DNA of 64,000 nucleotides from Nannochloris sp. 'desiccata' (taxonomy: Eukaryota; Chlorophyta; Trebouxiophyceae; Chlorellales; Chlorellaceae): NCBI GenBank assembly GCA_019044685.2, contig JAGTXX020000015.1:1240001-1304000 (forward strand), given 5' to 3'. A model generated the notes under the pieces. That model had not been told where the DNA came from, did not search any database, and saw nothing but the letters and a program-made list of their open reading frames with translations. Within the stretch, counting starts at the first letter, position 1, and every line of letters starts with the position of its first letter. Below are positions 30,926 through 42,899 of the stretch, piece after piece. The translations under genes and the position numbers were made by a program.

Positions 30926-33876
30926 CTAATAGCCTTGTGGGGAAGGCACGTACACGCCAGAAGGTCCAGCTCTCGCCGCCTCAGCCGCAGCAGCTGCCAT
31001 CGCATTTTGATCGAGTCCAGCATTGACAACCGCAAAATCAGCACGTGCTTCATACTGCCCTTGTCCAGTACGACGCACCCCTTTATACTTTGACGTTCTC
31101 TGCAACGCCAATGCACTATCTTTCTTCAGGGCAGCGACCACATCTGCGTCGGAATGCATTTTTAAAACAGGGATTGTATTTGCATACGTTTCTTTAGGGA
31201 AGTTTGTAGTTGCAGACTCGCCATAGAGTTTTAACGCAGCGATGTCGTGAGCACGACCAGCTTGGTCGCGGGTGGGGAACTTGCCGAGGAAAATACATTG
31301 ACCTTGTTGATGGCTGCCGGCACCACCGTCGCTGCCATCTCCTCCAGCTTCAAGACCGCCAGGAGAGGAGGAATCAATCACACCTGATAAACCAGCAGTG
31401 TTTCCATTAAGTGGATCGATACCATCAGCACCATTGCCCAACGGGAGTTCTCCATCTTGTTGGTGCTGCTCCTGCTGCTGTATCGCTGCTGGCGGTGGCA
31501 CCACGAATGCATCAAAAAACAGGGACCAAGCATCTCTCTTCACACCCAACATCTGTGGCGGCGAACCGATACTCCCACCATCTCCACCATTGCAATTCCC
31601 ATCACCAGCAGAATTTGTGGTTCCTAGGGCGGGGGGCGGGGGAGGGGTTGAGCTTTGAAGTTCTTTAGTGACCAGGGAAGTGATCAGGCCGTGCCCGGTG
31701 GCGGCGTTAAGTTGGCGGCCACCAGGCGCCACCTGAGCAACATGCTCTGGCATTGAGCTCGAGGTAGAAAGTGATTGACCTTGGCCATTAGGGTGGACGT
31801 CGCCTGTAGAGGTAGAGTGGCCTGGAGGAGGAGCAGAGGGAGCAGCGCCAGCAAGAGGCTGTTGTTGAGTACGTTGTATTGCTGGTGCTGCTTGCATTGT
31901 AGCAGTTTGAGAGGAAGGAGGACGAGAAGGAGGATTGAACTGATTCGGCAGGGGAGGTAATCTTTGCAACTGCATTTGCATGTTGTACATACTACCATCT
32001 GCTACCTGCTGAGGCAACGGCAATGGCATTGACGGCTGCTGCTGCTGTTGTTGTTGTTGTTGGATGGTGTTATTAGATATTCCAAACCCTTGGGGTGGCA
32101 CTCCAGCAAAGTAGTTATGCTGCTGGAAAGATCCAAATATGTCTTTCACTATGGGCAGCTCACGGTTGTCTCTGGCAGTCGCCTCGAGGGCAGGACCGTG
32201 GCGATACATTTTGCCGGTGACGGGACTGCAAGAAAGAAAATTAAAAATTAAAAAGGGGGGTTGTAATAGATGGAATTGGAGGAAACTCGTGACTGTTGAT
32301 ATCAGTTCACATGAGTCACGATATGTTGAGAATATTATTATTATTTGGTTCCTTAACTACTCTAGTGCTTTTTCTACTTACTCGAATGTGTAGCCTTGTT
32401 CAGCTTTGGCAGTACGCTGCGACATTGTCTCATTGGTCGATGCCGTCACTTTTGAACCTCTTTTCCTTTTAGCAGGCATTTTACGAGGGGATGGTGGGTT
32501 GTCCATTGGAGAGGGTAATCCAGAATGCATCATCATGGTGCTGTGATGCATGTTGTGAGGGTCCATGAAATGCATGCTTTGATGCTGAGGGTGAGGAGGT
32601 GCCATCATATGAGGCATCGGGGGAGGTGGCCCCATGCTGCCCGACAAGCCTTCCATTCCAGCAGAGTACTGCTGTTGTTGGCCATGGTGTTGTTGCTGCA
32701 TACCAGAGTGGTATTGATTAGACCATTGAGGTTGCCCAGCAGGCCCAGCAGCACCATTCGGAGGAAAGTACCCGGGAGCTGGTCCTTGCATTTGCTGCCA
32801 CTGCTGGTTGTGATGGCCGTGCCCATGGGGAGGTGGACTGGATGCAGACGAAACGTGGAGAATTTGACCAGTACGTGAATCAACGTAGACAGGAATCCCG
32901 TGTTGAGGCATGCTTAATGGCATCCCATTGCTCCCACCGCCACCGCCATGGTGATGGTTGTTCATAGGTCCAGGGAAGAAAGCTTGCTGTTGCTGGTATT
33001 GTTGTCGGTGAGGTGGAGCCATCATCTGGTGTTGCTGCATTTGAGATGGAGAGGTGCAATACGAAGGATGGTGGCTAGGAGGAGCGGTGGTCCCGCTTGG
33101 TGCATGTGTGGCACCACCGCCACCGCCGTTATCAGCGCCACTGTTTCCAGGACCAGGAGATCCAGCATTATTCGCTTGGAGAGAAGCGAGGACACTCCGT
33201 GCAGCGTCAACTTCAGAGGGAGCAGCACCATTACCACCAGCAGTAGAGGAAGGGCGGCGATGATCATGTTGACGGTGTTGCTGTTGGTGCACTTCACGAC
33301 TGCTACTGGTGTTATTACGAAAAGCGGCAGTTTGGACTGCATTAAGCCCAGGAAATTCCAAAGTTAACAGTTCATTACCGTCTCCGTCGCCGAAAATATC
33401 AGGTAGAGGCATTTCTAAATCAAAACTGCCATCGAAGTTTAATAAACGGTTGAGTTCCTCGTTGCTGAGGTGTTGCAAACTGCCAGAAGTGGGGGAGTTG
33501 ATTGAAGGAGGGCGGGCTTCTTGGGCTGGATTTGGATCAGCCATGGTAGTATTAAAGGTCATGCCGTCCCTGTGAAGAAAGAAGGAAAAGAAATAGTATT
33601 AATGAAATGGGAGGGAAGAAGCGGGTGCTTCTTAGTGCATGCAGAAATGAAATAAGAGTAGAAACTAGCTAAATTAATGATTATATGCATTAAGCCCTGA
33701 TGAGGCTAGTTTTAATCGTTAACTTACTTCAAAAAGGTGTCCAAAACATCGTTAAGATGGGAGACTGGCTGTGAACTGGGCTGGCAGTGAGGTGGTGCGA
33801 CAGCGGCAGTTGCTCCTTTTGAGGTCATCTCAGAGGCAAGACCGCCCTCAGCTGCGCCTCTCTCTGTCCTAGCCAT
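30926..33876 (-). CDS. Long Gln/His-rich AP2-like transcription factor
   Basis: Exons 33728-33876, 32382-33569 and 30926-32225 join in phase 2 at both junctions (donors GTAAGT, acceptors CACAG and TGCAG) and give 878 residues. Most of the protein is low complexity: Gln, His, Met, Pro and Gly runs typical of activation domains. KMPAKRKRGSK at about residue 415 is a likely nuclear signal. At about 755-800, IFLGKFPTRDQAGRAHDIAALKLYGESATTNFPKE matches the second half of an AP2 domain. At about 823, SKYKGVRRTGQGQYEARADF matches the first half of another. Neither is complete as read, so DNA binding may be altered or an intron may be missed. AP2 relationship is clear; function is inferred. Confidence 0.75.
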
Positions 33877-34307
33877 AAAATTATAGAGTTGAATAATAAA
33901 AAGCGGGCAGTGCGAGGGCAGTGCGGGGGTGTTTGTGAGAAATCAGGTATTGAATGGAGCCCGATCACGGAAAGAATGGCTCTAGAATACAAATATAACG
34001 CCCTCGAATAGATATACAACTCCTTGTTGAGACTCTAGCTCCGAAATTATAAATTATTGCGCTCTAATTTAAGGGTGAACCTCTGCAATGTGTGTTTAAT
34101 TCTGACAGGTCTTGCCACATGAGACGATCGAAACCTAGAAATTTTGCTCTAAAAGGAAGCTATTATACTTTTAACACTTAGTTAATAAGTAATAATGCCA
34201 GTCTATATTGAAATTCAAGATTTTAAGGACTCCCGCGATGCCAATTTGGGCCTTGTGAACAAAAATACCAAGAAGTCAACTTTAGGAAGAAGGCGTGCTC
34301 GATGATT
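33877..34307. promoter_or_regulatory. Divergent upstream region
   Basis: About 430 bp between the AP2-like gene and the plus-strand membrane coiled-coil gene. No convincing coding sequence; it presumably includes both promoters. Confidence 0.35.
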
Positions 34308-35808
34308 ATGAGAGGAAGGTTTCGAGAATTTGGGTGAATATTAGCGCTTGTAAAAGTTCCTAATGCATAATATATTGAAAATTCACGATGTTGGGAACGT
34401 GCGGTACCGGGCCACGCCTCTGCAGCGTGACCTGGAGGTCGCCATGCGTGTTTAAAATTCAAAAATCGAACCATCGTGTTGCATTCAGAAACTGCACCTA
34501 CATTACATCGTGAGAACTGCATCCACTCTAACAATATTAATCACCGTATGTACTTTAAATAAGAACACGTTTTAACCTTTTATCTCCCATTCCATATGCA
34601 GATTATTCAATAGACGTGGCAACGGAGCAGCCCCGACCCAGCAGCAAACTCACCCTGTTGTAGCAGTGAACCCTAACCCACCCCCACCTATAGTCTACCA
34701 CCCTCAACCCCTCCCTTGGGTCTCTATCTTCCTCGTTTTCGGTCTCACACTCAGCTCCATCTGTAGCATGATCACTGTTTTCATTTTATATATGCGGCCG
34801 ATGCTTCAAGCAACACAGCGAGCTGCCGAAGTTTCCGAGCTCGCAGCCAAGGATATGCGTCACACAGCCGAAGAAATGGATAAAACAGCTGCTATGTTTA
34901 GGGATGATATTCCATTGACGATGCAGGATGTGCAGAGAACAGCGGAGGAATGGGAATTGGTGGGGAAACAATTAAATTTCTTAGTCGCATCAGTGACTCG
35001 GCCGCTAAATCCGAGATTGCCACGACCAGGCGGTGGTGGCAACAATAGCTCTCCTTCCTCATCTTCCTCTAGTTCAGATAGCAATCTAGTGAAAGCGACA
35101 TCAAGTGCAGCATCCGATTGGGTCGGTCAAGCTGGAGCGAGCACTGCCAATCTATCTAAAAGAGTTGCTTCTGATACTTCATCCCTAGCGAGTTCCCTTT
35201 GGACAACGGTGAATCAATTAAGACAGCAATTAGGCTGGTCCGGGTTAAGTAAAGATGCTGCTGAAGAGGCAAAACGGTTGGTCTATATAGGAAGACAACA
35301 ACAAGAAGCACGGTCGTGGATTGCAGCGTGGCGAAGTCGCACAGGAACTTTTAAGAATTCAGAAAGATTAACTCCCGCTCAAGTTGCGAGCAATACACGA
35401 ATCGTAGCAGCTCAGCAGCGATCACAGGATGAAAAGGATTTACAGGTGGTTCAACAGGTGGGTGAGATGGTACAAAAGAAGGTGGGATTACAAGAAGAAC
35501 ATCCTGAAGAGGCGCAAGAGGCGGTGCAAGCAGTCCTTCAAGCGCTGGAGCGGGCCCAGAGAGCGGCAGAGGAGGCAGCGGCATCTTCTTCAGCGTTGGA
35601 AAGAGCGATTGAGCAAGCGGAGAGTGCGGGGGCGTTGTCGAGCGATGAGGAAGAGGATTTCTTGTTAGAGGATTGGGCTTCAGATGATGAGAATGGAATT
35701 GTGAAGACGGATGAAATTAAAAAAGAAGGCGGGGGAGATAAAAGCAGCGAGTCTAATGCAATAACCTCCCGTTCTTCTTTTTTCCAAGAGGTATTGGAGC
35801 TTTTTTGA
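34308..35808 (+). CDS. Single-pass membrane protein with DUF948-like coiled coil
   Basis: The main exon is 34602-35808. I propose a 26-base first exon, 34308-34333 (ATG to GG/GTGAAT), which is the only nearby ATG that joins in phase 2; it gives 410 residues beginning MRGRFREFGLFNRR. This first exon is uncertain. A membrane segment (WVSIFLVFGLTLSSICSMITVFILY) lies at about 55-80, followed by a repeated helical pattern of Ala, Glu, Thr and Met (AAKDMRHTAEEMDKTA, VQRTAEEWE). That pattern resembles the DUF948-type coiled coils found in cyanobacteria and plastids. The C-terminal half is Ala/Glu-rich, then acidic. I do not know its function; plastid localisation is a guess from the family look. Confidence 0.6.
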
Positions 35809-36148
35809 GTGGTGCTGACAAAGCCCGTAACTTTGATACCTGTTTAGTTTAATGAAGTTTTCTGTTCACCTTTTTTTTTACTTGGATTTCCGTTATGTTG
35901 TCAATAGATGAATGAATTAATAAAGCTAGTTTCAAAAGTAGCAGTAATATTTGTTGACTGATTGATTGAATAATTGATTGGGATTGAGAGAGACAAAGAA
36001 AATATAGCAAATAGAATACAACACAGGAGGAAAGTTCCACCGAAAATGAAGAAAGACGACAAGACGTAATAAGTAATATCTATATCTGTAAATTTTTATC
36101 ATTGTAAAAAGTAGATATATTGAGTGATAGATGTAACAAGTACCATTT
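35809..36148. other. Convergent 3' region, no gene seen
   Basis: AT-rich sequence between convergent genes, presumably both 3' UTRs. Confidence 0.4.
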
Positions 36149-37773
36149 CTACCAGGGAATCTCTACTAGACCAAAAGAATCGTGGTGATGTGTACAAAAA
36201 GGTTGAAACCCAGGTAGTTTTCCGACAACAGCAATCTCATGCCACACCCGTCTGCCTCCGAACGATAGCGTGGCCACGATGCCTAAAGTCATTACGCCTG
36301 CTAAAAGAAACACAACAGCACTAGCGCCACGTTTTTTAACGACTTTGGAAAGAGTTGTAACACCTAGGAAGCCAAATATACAGCACACAGAGCCAAAAAC
36401 GGCTGCCAAGGGAAGATCTAGGCGGCCATCGAAGGCAAAGGCGATTGCCGCAGAGGACGACGAGAATAAAACCATCAACGAGCTGGTTGCAGCGGCGACT
36501 TGAGCCTGGATGCCAATTTCTAGCAGTAATGGGTTGAGAAGGAAGCCTCCCCCCATGCCAATTAAGCCTGCCAGAGCACCAGCACCGACTGCAATTCCTG
36601 CTGATGACGTCAACGTCAGTTTGCTTAGAGAAGAAGAAGGAGAAGTTGCATTGCCGCGATCTTCTGCTCCCTCTTCGCGGCGTTGTTGTTGTTGTTGTTC
36701 AGGAGAGCTAAGTAAAGGAGTTGCAATGCTAGGTACTGCATCTGTTCCTTCTTCGCCACCTAGGTATTCTGCTGCTGCTGCTGCTGTTTGGACAGCCCGC
36801 TTGACAAAATAGAGCGTGGCAGTTAGCGCCACTGCGACTTGTACCAAATACAGCCCTGCGTAGGGTACAGTGCACCTTCCATGTCTACTTTTCCCCAAAT
36901 CCAATGCCGCAAATACAATCCAGAGAGCTACTAGTTGAGCTATCTGCGTCCAAGGAAGCTTTGGGCGAGCCCCCTGCCCCAGTGAACTTATGGCCCTCGC
37001 AAGAGGAGCGCCCCCACTATCGAGGGCGCAATCACTTCCATTCTCCGCTTCTTCAGCTGACCAACGTAACGCTTCGAGTGCTTCGCATTCTCGCTCTTTG
37101 TTACGCATGCGTATAGCCAGACGTAGCATCCTTTGCGCCATATAAGTAAGCACAATGGAAATGGCAACGGTGATGAGCCAAGGAGGGGAGACGGCATTGG
37201 CGAGCACGCCAAAGCTAATGCCCAGTAGTAAAGCAGGGGTAAGAACAAGGACAAGATTGAAGTCTACGAGAGGCTTATGAGGAAAAAAAGGGTGGGGATT
37301 TGCTAAATTAAATAACGCTACGCCAATGCCGCTCGAAGCGATTACTGCTTGGCTAAGGCCAGTGCTTCCTTTTATGCTCAATCCAAGAATGACATTGAAA
37401 ATTGGGACTAGGATGCCTCCACCGCCAACACCGGCGGACATGCTTAGTGCGCAGGCCTGCGAAAATTTGGTGCTCGAAAAACAAAGTAATTAAAGAGTGA
37501 TCCGCGTCAATTGAACATTTTCATAATCTATATTGTTGCACGCACCAGGCCGGCCGATATGAGAGCGATGAATGTTCTGAGGCCCCAATGTATATCGTCA
37601 TCTGTGCTAGGATTAGGGGCAGGTGGCTCTACAGGAGGTGGCGAGTGTCTATGAGCATGTGCTGCAGCATTGGCAATGACGCTTAACGCAAGCACTGAAA
37701 ACAGCGCTGTGCGATGGTACGTATGCATCATGTGTTGATCGTTATCTAATTGTCTTGGAAAAAACAAATTCAT
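36149..37773 (-). CDS. TauE/SafE-family sulfite or organosulfur exporter, copy 1
   Basis: Exons 37546-37773 and 36149-37456 join in phase 0 (GTGCGT donor, TCGCAG acceptor) and give 511 residues. A second ATG pair at 37731 would give a cleaner signal peptide (MHTYHRTALFSVLALSVIANAAAHA) and may be the true start. TauE/SafE proteins have two inverted repeats of four membrane segments; here both repeat signatures appear as SAGVGGGGILVPIFNVILG at about residue 82 and GLIGMGGGFLLNPLLLEIG later. A long acidic, Gln-rich loop separates the halves. Substrate by family is sulfite, sulfoacetate or similar anions; not shown here. It lies in tandem with a related gene at 38151-39919. Confidence 0.85.
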
Positions 37774-38150
37774 TAAATTTCAAACTGCCTTTGCTTTGTC
37801 ATTGCCAGCACAAAAATTGCAAGCTATGCTTGAATATTCAATATTGCCCTAAATATTTGCCCTTTCAAAGTTTTGAGCCGTAGGGGACCCTTGAACTCAA
37901 CATGCTCGTGCTTCTACAAGTAACTAAGCAGCTTTCACTGAACAATGGTTTTCATTACACAGTCTCAAGTCTCAAAACTTAGCAATCTAAATCCATATAA
38001 AGCTCTCTTTACAGGACAAAGTCCCAAAATTCAAATGATACCACCCGGCAATGGTCCAGGGAAAAATAAATATCAACTCCCTTTTGAAACCTCAACAACA
38101 GAAGGGAACACGGGAATTATTTAAAAAATAATGATTCAAGAAAATATCAT
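37774..38150. other. Intergenic between tandem TauE/SafE genes
   Basis: 377 bp, AT-rich, presumably the promoter of copy 1 and the 3' UTR of copy 2. No gene seen. Confidence 0.4.
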
Positions 38151-39919
38151 TCACCCTGAGCAGAATTGAGCAGCTGCTTCTATATTTCCATTATCAATTA
38201 CTCCTTGCACCGCTTCTCTTCCCGCAAATCCCGCTACCAGTCCCGCACTAATAACCACCAGTATCCCCAATAATAACGTAATTAAACTCGCCATATTATA
38301 TCTTCTCACTAAACCTGAGAGAACAAACACTCCTACAAGCCCTCCAACAAAGCACACGGGACCATACACAGCAAAATAACTTAAATTAATTCTGCCATAG
38401 AGACCAAACGTCACCGACGCGATGCTCGAAGAGAAGAGAACGACGAGAGTGGAGGTAGCAGCTGCAGATTGAGGGTGTACTCCAAGCTCCATCATTAAAG
38501 GAGCTATTAGGACGCCACCACCGAGTCCAACCATACCAGCAACCATGCCAATAAGGATAACAAAGATGTAGATGTAGAAGAGACGGCGGACAGGCCAATC
38601 TTTGGTACTATCATCTGCTTTCCTTTTTTCTTCAACGCCACCATTGCTGCTATCTCTGTTGTTATTACTACTAATGCCGTTGGTATTTGTAGCGGGTGTA
38701 GGGATAGGGGCAGAGATAGGGGTAGAGGTACTAGCACTATCACTAGCACTAGCATGGCCGTTGCCATTGCCGTTTTCAATGACAGGGGAAGAGGCCGTGC
38801 GGGCAGATTTATTTTCTTCTTCTTTTTCTACGATTTCCGGCAATGTTTGTTTCTGTTTACTTTTATAATGCAGGAACACAGAAACTATTGTAAATGCAGC
38901 GACAAGTAATACTTGTACTCCAAACAATACTCCGTATTGCCATGCACATCGATTGAATTGAGATTTTCCTATTTGGAAACCGAGAAGGACCCCGCCTGTG
39001 ATAAGAAGCTCTACTAGATAAGCCCATTCAATGATAGGTCGATGAAGGACACCAGCCCATTCCTGAGAAGATAGAGAAAGAGAAATCGAGTCATTTATGC
39101 ACCAGACTTGTCATATACGTCTCAAGGGTAATGGGAGAAGAGAAAAAAACAAATTCATGAACAGTGGGCAGGGGAAAAGAAAGAAAGAAAAAAGTTGATT
39201 TTTTGGGGGGGCATCTTACTCTAAAAGAAGTTGATGACCTCTTTAAAGTTCTATCTTGGATTGCATCATTACTGTCACCATTACTGCTATATTCCGACGC
39301 ATCTGTCCTCTCTTTTCGCTTCTGCTGTATCCCCTTGTGCAACGTCCTCAACCCAACCAAAACTAATATTAAAAACAACACTATAGACACGATCAACGGC
39401 GGTGTTATGATATTCAATAAAACACCGATAGAGACTCCTAAAACGAGGGCAGGCATGAGTAGTGCAGCTAAAGAGTATTCTATTAATGCTGTTGAGTAAA
39501 CAGATGGGTGCCGTAGGAGAATAGAGTACATTGTTCCGCCGAGAGTGCCACAGGCGACGAGTGCTTGCGACATCGAGGCCGCGGCACCAACACTAAAACC
39601 TAAAAGAGCATTGAATAGAGGGACCCAGAAAAGCCCGCCACCAATGCCAACGCTATTAGCTAACCCAGATACCTGCGAGGCAGGCGGTGAATGTGGTTAA
39701 AAATGAAAAGACGACGATAATGTGTCGCTTCCAGGTGCCGGGATTGATGCCCTTGGGATCGCTTCTACTTACCACAAAGGCAATGCAAATGCCAACAGCA
39801 TCTTTCCAATCAGCATTGAAGGGTGCTGTGTCCACGGGATTTGACTGGAGCAATTGCCGGGAAAAGGTAACCCATGAGTACTCTATGGGCCCATTTTGAG
39901 CATCCCAAAGAACTCTCAT
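38151..39919 (-). CDS. TauE/SafE-family sulfite or organosulfur exporter, copy 2
   Basis: Exons 39773-39919, 39220-39672 and 38151-39062 join in phase 0 and give 503 residues. The open frame upstream of the ATG begins at a TTG and is not used. Membrane repeat signatures SVGIGGGLFWVPLFNALLG and GMVGLGGGVLIAPLMMELG are both present. The central loop is Ser/Thr/Asn-rich and charged. Compared with copy 1, the intron positions and loop differ, so the duplication is not recent. No obvious cleavable signal peptide, unlike copy 1. Plasma membrane or organelle location cannot be told. Confidence 0.83.
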
Positions 39920-40151
39920 GGTATATAGGTACCCGAGATCCAAACTAATGACAATTTACATCTATTTTTTGTGCTAGGGTATGCAGCCGCAGAGGCTCTA
40001 TGCGCATCTGTAAATTCTAATTGCAACTATTTAAACGCTTCACTGATATAATGTAGTACTACGCAGTTCCAATTGACCATTACAAAATACTGCGAAATAT
40101 CAAATATCTACTCAATCTCTCTCTCACAAATATGGTTGTGCAGTCCTATTT

Positions 40152-41009
40152 TCAAGCTTCCAGCCCCAGGCACCGCTTGATAGAGTCTTCAAACTCTATA
40201 CTTGTATTCATTGCTTCTTTTAACAACTCAGAAATACTCTTACCCCCTGCTTCAACATCTCCCTGTGTTGCTCTATCCAGCCTATCATCTAAAAGTTGCA
40301 ATTGCCTAATAAATAACTGCATTTTTGCTTCCGTCTCAGCAACTAATTTTTCATTTTTTGTTAAAGTCGTTGCGTTTTTCACTATTAAACGCAGTTTGCA
40401 AGGGTCCCCGAACTTATACTCCTGTCCAATTGAGGCTGCTGTTGTCAGATCTTGCTTTCCTTCGAAATCGAAGACAATGCAATCGAGAGACGCTGCTCTG
40501 AGGGACTCCAAGGCGGCGGTGTAATTTTCAATTTCCGCTTGTACAGAGGCAGAATCGGGGCTTTCGAGAGCAGTAGCAGCGGTTTCCAACCGTTGCCTGG
40601 AGAGCTGTATGGGACCTAGGAAGAAAGATCCACCGTTGGCTTGCTGTCGGGTGCGGTAGAAATTGGCAACAGCTCTAAAAGGGTTGGCACTGCTGCCGGT
40701 ATCGTCGATATTGGCAGCAAGCGCTGGGCCTGGAGAGCTGACAGCGAGTCCTGCCAGCAATGAGGCTGCTATCTGTCCACAAATACGGCCGCAAAATGCT
40801 TCTAAAGGTTCTTGGGGCAGCTGATTGGCCCGAATTGTTGGGGTCATTTTGTTTTTCAAATGTGATCGAAAAGGCACCATGCGTGCAGAGCAGGCAGCTT
40901 GGGAGGCGATCATGGGCTGCGATGTTTGGATCTTCATAGCGCTTAGCTTTTGATAATCAAGGTTTGATTCGCTGTGAAAGACAAGTGAGATTTGAGATTG
41001 CGATTTCAT
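40152..41009 (-). CDS. Predicted thylakoid-lumen protein, function unknown
   Basis: A single exon of 285 residues. An internal Met at residue 25 (MKIQTSQPMIASQ) is an equally good or better start. A basic, Ser/Thr-rich leader is followed by a hydrophobic stretch ending in SPGPALAAN at about residues 85-100, the classic lumen-targeting cleavage signal. No twin-arginine precedes it, so a Sec route is likely. The mature part of about 185 residues is helical with three Cys. Helix-bundle proteins such as PsbQ look similar in outline, but I do not see enough to place it there. Confidence 0.72.
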   Translation of the reverse strand: MKSQSQISLVFHSESNLDYQKLSAMKIQTSQPMIASQAACSARMVPFRSHLKNKMTPTIRANQLPQEPLEAFCGRICGQIAASLLAGLAVSSPGPALAANIDDTGSSANPFRAVANFYRTRQQANGGSFFLGPIQLSRQRLETAATALESPDSASVQAEIENYTAALESLRAASLDCIVFDFEGKQDLTTAASIGQEYKFGDPCKLRLIVKNATTLTKNEKLVAETEAKMQLFIRQLQLLDDRLDRATQGDVEAGGKSISELLKEAMNTSIEFEDSIKRCLGLEA

Positions 41010-41192
41010 CCAAACCGGAACACACTGATTTTCCGGTGAACTGAAGAAACTTTCTTCTTAGGAAGCAGTGGCAGTTGAAATATTTGCAGGGTTTCTGGCA
41101 CTTTCGGATCATAATCATACCATATAGAATACGTAGGAATCGGCGGGGAAAGCTATGTCTTTATTATTGTTCACTAAACTTCAGATCACAGA
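41010..41192. promoter_or_regulatory. Compact divergent promoter
   Basis: Only 183 bp separate the starts of the lumen-type protein and nibrin genes, so their promoters must overlap. No TATA box is evident close to either start. Confidence 0.4.
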
Positions 41193-42851
41193 ATGAGCAT
41201 TTGGCTTTTGGAAGCGAAGGCTTTTCCAAACGATACAAGGAGCGAGGCAGCTACATCCTCCCGTTTCTGGCTCAATCCTGGAACATATATAGTAGGACGT
41301 AAAGAAGGTCAGTGCGACGTAGACGTCCCTGAGGATAAATCTATCTCTAGAGTCCACGCGGAGATCAAAGTGCCCTCAACAGAAGAACTGCAGCAGTCTC
41401 CTTACATCACCGTCAAAGACAAAAGTAAATATGGCACCTACGTTACTAGCGAGAATAATAATCTGCAGCATGAAGGCCAGGTTGGAACAGTGCAAAATGT
41501 AGAGCACCGCTGGCTCATTAAATGGGGGTACCAATCGATTTTCAGGTATGTAGGGTACAGAAGGCAATTACTTCTGCTTTCATCTAGTTTATTCCTATCT
41601 TTGCTACTCCTTCCGTTGTCTTACTTTTTCTGTGTTACTATTTCCCTACAGAGTAAAAAAGATGGATTGGAGCGTCGTCTTGCACCCAAGCTGCACCCAC
41701 CAAACCCTTACTCTTGCAATTGAGCTCGGATTCACCATCCTCGCCGATGTAGATGACACTGTTTCTGAACAACACCATGCTGAATCTTTCACATATCTCA
41801 TCATGCCACACTCAGAAGCACCCCTTGATGGTTTTATTCTGAAGGCGGCAATGACGGGGATGCCGGTAGTTTCAGCAGAGTGGCTTTTAAAGTGGAAAGA
41901 ACGGAAAGTTTGGAAGAATCAACACCCCAATTACGAAGACTACGTAATCAAGTTTGAAAATAGTGCAGGAATACCTCAGGGGGATGTCTTAGAGAAGGCT
42001 AGGGACGCTGTTCAACGCCAACCGCTCAAAAAATTAAAATTCTTTTTCAAACCCCAAGAGAAGGAAGAAAGCGTTGACGGCCGTATTTGCCTGGGTCTAC
42101 AATCAGCAACGGTACTTGCTGGTGGGAAACTGGTCCACTGGCCTACTACTAAAGCAAAAGCTCCAAAAGGAGATAAGAAATCGTGTGTGCTAGTATTACC
42201 ATCACAGCAGCAGCACCACCACGTCCCCGTATATTTGAAAAATTTCAAATGGATTACATACGAGTCTTTGACCCTGGGCATCGTCACTGATCGTATAGAT
42301 AAATACATTGTAGATCCTGAGGATAGTGATGGTATAGTACCGTATCCAGTAGGAACAGTGCCTGATAGCGAAGACGAGGCAGAGGCAGTGGAGATGGACG
42401 TGGCCGCACCGGTGGCAATAGTGGAGGAGGCGGCGGCGGCAGTGTCCCAGGGAGATTTTGCAAAGGCTGGAAAGTCAGCATCGAAAAGCAAGCAGAGCTC
42501 TGAGAAGTCGCCTTCTCGTGCTACGCGCTCTAAACGTAAAATTGAAATATCAGAGATAAAGGTAGATCCAGCCCGTGGGGAAGGAAAGCAAGTAGAAGAA
42601 AAATTAAGAGAGGAAGGACGACGAGAAGCTCCCGCCGCTCCTGACCATTCTCCTGCACCTTCAAAGCGACGAAGAACCCGAGACGGAGGAGCATCAATAG
42701 CCGCTTCACAAAATGATTCTCTTGCTTTGGAATCACCGCCTTCGGTCCATCCTTCTCTGACTAAAAGAGGACGGAACAAGACCACCACAACCGAGACAGC
42801 CCCTGTTCCTTACCCGGTTCTCGAGCCCCAAGCCCCTGCTGCTTCTGCTGC

Positions 42852-42899
<48 letters not shown>

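Noticed and set aside
40152..41009. Calling the lumen protein PsbQ
   Set aside because: Only the targeting signal and helical character agree; no diagnostic residues were seen.
42012..42788. 258-codon minus-strand open frame opposite nibrin
   Set aside because: It mirrors the nibrin coding frame, has no recognisable content and no independent exon signals.
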